Shown piece by piece: positions 59,667-64,000 of a DNA stretch of 64,000 nt (positions within the stretch are counted from its first letter, which is position 1; each line of letters begins with the position of its first letter). Both the position numbers and the translations under genes were made by a program. A model generated the notes under the pieces. That model ran no database searches. It saw nothing but the letters and a program-made list of their open reading frames with translations, and was not told the origin of the DNA. The stretch comes from Nucisporomicrobium flavum (lineage in GTDB: Bacteria; Actinomycetota; Actinomycetes; Mycobacteriales; Micromonosporaceae). The DNA is taken from positions 124,001 through 188,000 of the forward strand of contig NZ_JADMLH010000012.1 of the NCBI RefSeq assembly GCF_016464385.1. The letters are read 5' to 3'.

Positions 59667-61793
59667 TCAGTTTCCGGTCGTGTGACCGGTGATTTCGCCG
59701 ACCTTGGCGAGGGCGGCGTTGGCCTTGGCCACCACGTTGTCCGCGGTGAAGCCGAACTGCTCGAACAGGATCTTCGCGGGGGCGCTGGCGCCGTAGTGCT
59801 CGATGCTGACGGCCTCGCCGGCGTCACCGATCAGGCGGTCCCAGCTCATCCGGATGCCGGCCTCGACCGACACGCGCGCCTTGACGCCGCGCGGCAGGAC
59901 CTTCTGCTGGTACGCGGTGTCCTGCTCGAAGAACCACTCCTGGCAGGGCATCGACACGACCCGGGTCGGGGTGCCCTCGGCCTCGAGGCGCTCCTGCGCG
60001 GCGAGGCAGATCGACACCTCGGAGCCGGTGCCGATGAGGATCACCTTCGGCTCGCCGGTGGACGCCTCGGAGAGGATGTAGCCGCCCTTGAGGACGCCCT
60101 CGGCCGACGCGTACTTGCTGCGGTCGATGGTCGGCAGGTTCTGCCGGGACAGCGCGAGCGCGGTCGGCCGGTCGGTGTGCTCCAGCGCGCCGCGCCACGC
60201 CCACGCCGTCTCGTTGGCGTCGGCCGGGCGGACCACGTCGAGGCCCACGATGGCGCGCAGCGCGGTCAGCGTCTCGATCGGCTGGTGCGTCGGTCCGTCC
60301 TCGCCCAGGCCGATCGAGTCGTGCGTCCACACGTACGTGACCGGGAGCTTCATCAGCGCGGACAGTCGCACGGCGCCGCGCATGTAGTCGCTGAACACGA
60401 GGAACGTGCCGCCGTACGGGCGGGTGAGGCCGTTCGCCGCGATGCCGTTGAGGATCGAGCCCATGCCGTGCTCGCGGATGCCGAAGTGCAGGGTACGGCC
60501 GTACTCGTGCCCCGGGAACGCCTTGGTGGCGTACTCGGCCGGGATGAACGACGGCTCGCCCTTCATCGTGGTGTTGTTGCTCTCGGCGAGGTCGGCCGAG
60601 CCGCCCCACAGCTCGGGCAGCACCGGCGCGAGCGCGTCGAGCACCTTGCCGGACGCGGCACGGGTGGCGAGGCCCTTCTCGTCCGCGGGGAACTCCGGCA
60701 GCGCGGAGGTCCAGCCCTCGGGCAGGCTACGGGTCGACAGGCGGTCGAAGAGCTTCTTGCCCTCCTCGTTGCCGGCCGCCCACGCCTCGAACGCCTTGGT
60801 CCACTCGGCGTGCTGCTCACGGCCGCGGGCGGCGGCCTGCCGGGTGTGCTCGAGGACCTCCGGGGCGACGTCGAACGGCCGGTTGGGGTCGAAGCCGAGG
60901 ATCTCCTTGGTGGCCTTCACCTCGTCGGCGCCCAGGGCCGAGCCGTGGATCTTGCCGGTGTTCTGCTTGTTCGGCGCCGGCCAGCCGATGATGGTGCGCA
61001 GCACGATGAACGAGGGCTTGTCGGTGACCGCCTTGGCCTCCTGGATCGCCGCCCAGAGCGCCTCGACGTCCTCGTTGTAGTCGCCCTTCTCCGGGTCGCC
61101 CTGGCGCCAGTCCACGGTCTGCACGTGCCAGCCGTACGCCGCGTACCGCGCGCCGACGTCCTCGTTCTTGGCGATGCGGGTGTCGTCCTCGATGGAGATC
61201 TCGTTGTCGTCGTAGATCACCGTGAGGTTGCCGAGCTTCTGCACGCCCGCGACGGCGCTGGACTCGTGGCTGACGCCCTCTTCGATGTCACCGTCGGAGC
61301 ACATGGCGTACACGTGGTGATCGAAGATCGAGGCGCCGTCGGCGGCGTCCGGGTCGAGCAGGCCGCGCTCGCGGCGGGCGGCCATCGCCATGCCGACCGC
61401 GTTGCCGATGCCCTGGCCCAGCGGGCCGGTGGTGACCTCGACGCCGGGGGTGTGCCCGTACTCGGGGTGACCGGGGGTCAGCGAGTCCCACTGCCGCAGC
61501 GAGGCGAGGTCGTCCACCTCGAGGCCGAAGCCGGCGAGGTAGAGCTGGATGTACAGCGTCAGGCTGGAGTGGCCGCACGACAGGACGAAGCGGTCACGGG
61601 CCGCCCAGAGCGGGTCCGTCGGGTCGTGCCGCATCACCTTGTTGAACAGCAGGTAGGCGGCGGGCGCCAGGCTCATGGCGGTGCCGGGGTGGCCGTTGCC
61701 GGCCTTCTCGACGGCATCCATGGCCAGTACCCGGACCGTGTCGACCGCCCGGCGGTCGAGGTCGGACCAATTGAGATCGTCTTTGGCAGCCAC
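59667..61793 (-). CDS. tkt: Transketolase
   Basis: Thiamine diphosphate enzyme moving two-carbon units in the pentose phosphate pathway (708 residues). N-terminal AVEKAGNGHPGTAMSLAP, TPP/Mg motif CSDGDIEEGVSHE, central LFDRLSTRSLPEGW and pyrimidine-site FGIREHGMGSILNG, then GEDGPTHQPIETL and VSVEAGIRMSWDRLIG. The start is a GTG at 61793: GAGGAG lies about 9 bases upstream and the family begins with LNWSDLDRRAVD-like sequence close to this codon; the frame stays open upstream but overlaps the ctaB promoter region. First gene of the minus-strand operon, divergent from ctaB. Confidence 0.97.
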   Translation of the reverse strand: MAAKDDLNWSDLDRRAVDTVRVLAMDAVEKAGNGHPGTAMSLAPAAYLLFNKVMRHDPTDPLWAARDRFVLSCGHSSLTLYIQLYLAGFGLEVDDLASLRQWDSLTPGHPEYGHTPGVEVTTGPLGQGIGNAVGMAMAARRERGLLDPDAADGASIFDHHVYAMCSDGDIEEGVSHESSAVAGVQKLGNLTVIYDDNEISIEDDTRIAKNEDVGARYAAYGWHVQTVDWRQGDPEKGDYNEDVEALWAAIQEAKAVTDKPSFIVLRTIIGWPAPNKQNTGKIHGSALGADEVKATKEILGFDPNRPFDVAPEVLEHTRQAAARGREQHAEWTKAFEAWAAGNEEGKKLFDRLSTRSLPEGWTSALPEFPADEKGLATRAASGKVLDALAPVLPELWGGSADLAESNNTTMKGEPSFIPAEYATKAFPGHEYGRTLHFGIREHGMGSILNGIAANGLTRPYGGTFLVFSDYMRGAVRLSALMKLPVTYVWTHDSIGLGEDGPTHQPIETLTALRAIVGLDVVRPADANETAWAWRGALEHTDRPTALALSRQNLPTIDRSKYASAEGVLKGGYILSEASTGEPKVILIGTGSEVSICLAAQERLEAEGTPTRVVSMPCQEWFFEQDTAYQQKVLPRGVKARVSVEAGIRMSWDRLIGDAGEAVSIEHYGASAPAKILFEQFGFTADNVVAKANAALAKVGEITGHTTGN

Positions 61794-62055
61794 GTCGATT
61801 GTGCTCCTCGGGCATGATGTGTGAACCCTTTTGAGGTTGACCCTATCCAGTCCCTGTAAACCCCCGCCCTGGGAACGGCGCAGGCCCATACGCTGAGAGC
61901 GGACAGGCAGGGGTGCCGGTTGTGACGCCATGCACCCGCGACGGGTCGACCGAGCACGGCCCCGGGCTGCGCGTAGGCTGTCCGAACGTGCCCGCCGGTC
62001 CGCACCCGGCAACGGCTCGCAAAACGCCCGCGCCGATGCCGGAAGGTGGCTGTCC

Positions 62056-63018
62056 GTGAGCATGATCACCGAGCGTCCTGTGCCGGGGCGGTCGCCGGAA
62101 CTCCGGGCGGCGACTCCGCGGGCGGAGGCGGGCGCCGCGCCGCGCCGCGACGTCCGTGCCGTGCTGAGGGCGTACGTGTCGCTCACGAAGCCGCAGATCG
62201 TCGAGCTTCTGCTGGTCACCACCATCCCGGCGATGATGTTCGCCGCCGGCGGCTGGCCCGACCTGGGCCTGATGGCGGTCGTGCTGGTCGGCGGCTCGCT
62301 CGCCGCCGGCGCGGCGAGTGCGCTGAACTGCTACATCGACCGCGACATCGACCAGCTCATGCGCCGCACCAAGCGCCGCCCGCTGGCCACGCACAGCCTC
62401 ACGCCGCGCTCCGTGCTCGTCTTCGGGCTGAGCCTCGCCGTGGTGTCGCTGGTGTTGATGGCCGCCTTCACCAACTGGCTCGCGACGGCGCTGACCGCGG
62501 CGGCGATCGTCTACTACGACGTCGTCTACACGCTGTGGCTCAAGCGGCGCACCCCGCAGAACACCTTCTGGGGTGGCATCTGCGGCGCGGCGCCCGTGCT
62601 CATCGCGTGGGCGGCGGTCACCGGCACGGTCGGGGCGATCGGATGGGCGCTTTTTGCAGTTGTGTTCTTTTGGCAGATGCCGCATTTCTACCCGCTCGCC
62701 ATCAAATACAAGGACGACTACGCCCGCGCCGGCATTCCGATGCTCCCCGTGGTCCGTTCGGCGCGCCGGGTCGACGCCGAGATCTTGATCTTCACCGTGC
62801 TCACGATCGCGTCGTCCCTGGCGGCCTGGCCGCTCGGCATGGGACCGATCTACGGCGTCACGGCGGTCGTGTCGGGGGCCCTGTTCCTCGCCGAGGCGAT
62901 CCAGATGGTCGCCCGTTCGCGCCGGGGCGAGCCGCTGAAGGCGATGCGCCTGTTCCACTGGTCGATCACCTACCTGACGATCCTGTTCATCGCCGTCGCG
63001 GTCGACGCGCTCATCTGA
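62056..63018 (+). CDS. ctaB: Protoheme IX farnesyltransferase
   Basis: UbiA-family membrane prenyltransferase that makes heme O from heme B for cytochrome aa3 oxidase (320 residues, nine helices). The first Asp-rich motif NCYIDRDIDQLM and the second region YYDVVYTLWLKRRTPQN are present, with KPQIVELLLVTTIPAMM in helix 1. GGAAGG 9 bases upstream favours the GTG at 62056; the ATG two codons later is an alternative. It is divergent from tkt across 262 bases, a conserved arrangement in actinobacteria, and lies near ctaA, which performs the next step. Confidence 0.96.
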   Translation: MSMITERPVPGRSPELRAATPRAEAGAAPRRDVRAVLRAYVSLTKPQIVELLLVTTIPAMMFAAGGWPDLGLMAVVLVGGSLAAGAASALNCYIDRDIDQLMRRTKRRPLATHSLTPRSVLVFGLSLAVVSLVLMAAFTNWLATALTAAAIVYYDVVYTLWLKRRTPQNTFWGGICGAAPVLIAWAAVTGTVGAIGWALFAVVFFWQMPHFYPLAIKYKDDYARAGIPMLPVVRSARRVDAEILIFTVLTIASSLAAWPLGMGPIYGVTAVVSGALFLAEAIQMVARSRRGEPLKAMRLFHWSITYLTILFIAVAVDALI

Positions 63019-63247
63019 GCCTGCTTGCGGTGGGTGACACCGCCGCGACCCGGAAGCCGCGATGCCCGTTTCGCCCGCTCTTTCGGTGACTCTGGGTCAC
63101 TCCATCGATGGACTTCGTAGCCACGGATAATTCGGGCGATATCGGGTGATACCAATGGCGTCGGCGGCTAAACCCGCAGGTAATTGGCATCACAAAACCC
63201 GCCCGTCATTACTTGCCCGCGGCGGAAGTCTGCCTAGGCTGCGATCC

Positions 63248-63544
63248 ATGGCAGAAGGTTCCGATACGACACTGACCGCGGGGATCAAGTCTTTCGCCGT
63301 CGGCCACGGCGGCGCGAAGGCGGTCATCGAGTACGTCGGTAAGCGTGGCGCGCGCATCGTCCTCGTAGGCGAGGACGGCGAGTGGACCGACCAGTTCGCC
63401 GCCGGCGGCACGGACGTGGCGCGCAAGGCCTGCGAGACAGCGGGCGTGCAGGTGGAGAACGAGTGGGAGCGCGAGCTCATGGAGCAGATGCGCCCCAGCA
63501 ACGACCTCTGGCGATCGATGGCGCGCCGCAGCATGGCGCGGTAA
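63248..63544 (+). CDS. Small conserved actinobacterial protein
   Basis: Protein of 98 residues that I cannot name. It contains AGIKSFAVGHGGAKAVIEYVG, then GARIVLVGEDGEWTDQF and a C-terminal helical segment WERELMEQMRPSNDLW. The pattern is that of a small conserved hypothetical found near ctaA/ctaB in related genomes. TAGGCT (63233-63238) 9 bases before the ATG is a plausible -10, suggesting leaderless expression. No signal peptide, membrane segment or known motif is present. A strong terminator follows. Confidence 0.7.
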   Translation: MAEGSDTTLTAGIKSFAVGHGGAKAVIEYVGKRGARIVLVGEDGEWTDQFAAGGTDVARKACETAGVQVENEWERELMEQMRPSNDLWRSMARRSMAR

Positions 63545-63561
63545 ATACAGACCTTGTCGGT

Positions 63562-63600
63562 GCGGCCCGGAGCTTTCCTCCGGGCCGCTTTCGTCTTTCA
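63562..63600. terminator. Rho-independent terminator after the small gene
   Basis: GCGGCCCGGAG (63562-63572) and CTCCGGGCCGC (63578-63588) form a perfect 11-base stem with loop CTTTC, followed by TTTCGTCTTT. It probably separates the small gene from the convergent ctaA. Confidence 0.9.
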
Positions 63601-63724
63601 CGATCAAGAGCTTGATGTCGTGGCCCGGTGGGTGGTGCGGACCGCAACTCCCGTCGAGGCCGGGGCCGGGGCCCAGCTTCGCCGGCCCTGGCCCCTTCAT
63701 TCTGCGTAAGTGGGGAACCCCGGG

Positions 63725-64000
63725 TCAGGCGACGGGAGCGGGGGACTGCGGCAGGGGTTCGGCGGCCGTGTCCGCCGGCGGGACCGGCGTGGGGGTGACC
63801 GGGGCCGGGCGGTCGCGCAGGCGCCACAGGACGTTCAACGTGCCCACCCAGACCAGGCAGGCGCCGAGCATGTGCGCGCCGACCAGGATCACCGGCAGGT
63901 GCGTGAAGTACTGGACGAAGCCGATCAGCCCCTGGGCCAGCTCCACCACCACGAACAGGGCGGCCGCGCGCACCGCCGCGGGAGGCGCGTTCACCGCGCG
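63725..64000 (-). CDS. ctaA: Heme A synthase CtaA/COX15 family (5' part outside window)
   Basis: C-terminal 91 codons of the membrane enzyme that oxidises heme O to heme A. The last two helices are visible (LFVVVELAQGLIGFVQYF and GAHMLGACLVWVGTLNVLW), the second with the heme-ligand His in GAHMLGA. A Pro/Thr/Ala-rich cytoplasmic tail ends the protein. The frame is open to the window edge, so the start lies beyond 64000; the GTG at 63994 is internal. Proximity to ctaB fits the joint heme A pathway. Confidence 0.88.
   Translation of the reverse strand, partial: RAVNAPPAAVRAAALFVVVELAQGLIGFVQYFTHLPVILVGAHMLGACLVWVGTLNVLWRLRDRPAPVTPTPVPPADTAAEPLPQSPAPVA

Noticed and set aside
63554..63576. TTGTCGGTG, a perfect match to the RecA-NDp -35 element
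   Set aside because: No TANNNT at the required spacing and no gene starts downstream; it overlaps the terminator after the small gene.

Overview
The window is very GC-rich, densely coded actinobacterial chromosome. Supporting signs are mycothiol-type and WhiA/RbpA genes, a CoaE-GrpB fusion, OpcA with Zwf, many GTG starts and several leaderless-looking promoters. Gene order (polA, rpsA-coaE, uvrB, terC, uvrA, Rieske, uvrC-rapZ-yvcK-whiA, gap-pgk-tpi-secG-rbpA, pgl-opcA-zwf-pgi-tal-tkt, ctaB/ctaA) is the conserved core layout of Streptomyces/Micromonosporaceae-type genomes. A lone fliQ suggests a motile lineage such as Actinoplanes, but that assignment is inference.

Layout. 1-3.4 kb: end of a LivF ABC ATPase and a complete polar amino acid importer (binding protein, permease, ATPase). 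3.4-6.2 kb: polA. 6.2-10.5 kb: an accessory stretch with tandem repeats, an ArsR regulator, a DUF2945/DUF3140 pair and a methyltransferase. 10.5-15.9 kb: rpsA, two DnaA boxes, coaE-grpB, uvrB. 15.9-20.3 kb: a membrane protein, a double-GNAT acetyltransferase and terC behind a probable yybP-ykoY manganese riboswitch. 20.6-25.5 kb: typA, a lytic transglycosylase lipoprotein, a divergent ribosomal protein L11 paralogue, a ClpP-like protein lacking its catalytic triad, and a cysteine hydrolase. 25.5-29.6 kb: an NmrA-like/maleylpyruvate isomerase-like/metallo-beta-lactamase-fold operon opposite a TetR gene, then rsgA. 29.6-42 kb: a large membrane protein, uvrA, a Rieske lipoprotein, uvrC, rapZ, yvcK, whiA. 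42-46.3 kb: an inserted MFS/GH3/TetR module. 46.5-50.5 kb: gap-pgk-tpiA, secG, rbpA. 50.7-53.5 kb: GNAT, secreted Pro/Ser protein, ECF sigma, membrane partner and orphan fliQ. 53.5-61.8 kb: pentose phosphate operon on the minus strand. 62-64 kb: ctaB, a small conserved gene and the 3' part of ctaA.

How the genes work together. polA, uvrB, uvrA and uvrC complete most of nucleotide excision repair, and all four carry the same TTGTC-N12-TANNNT type promoter, matching the mycobacterial RecA-independent (PafBC) DNA-damage promoter. gap-pgk-tpi and tkt-tal-pgi-zwf-opcA-pgl form the central carbon block, although the Pgi-like protein lacks the usual active-site signatures. rapZ-yvcK-whiA is the conserved envelope/development cluster.

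A second theme is minisatellites. GC-rich tandem repeats with units of 7, 14, 17-18, 23, 30-33 and 50 bases fill many intergenic gaps and also expand in frame inside uvrC, yvcK and a secreted protein. Around 52.5-54.6 kb, gene starts and gene ends have themselves been duplicated, producing a chain of ATGA-overlapping mini-ORFs between the ECF sigma gene and its partner. No insertion sequence, prophage, CRISPR array or tRNA was found.
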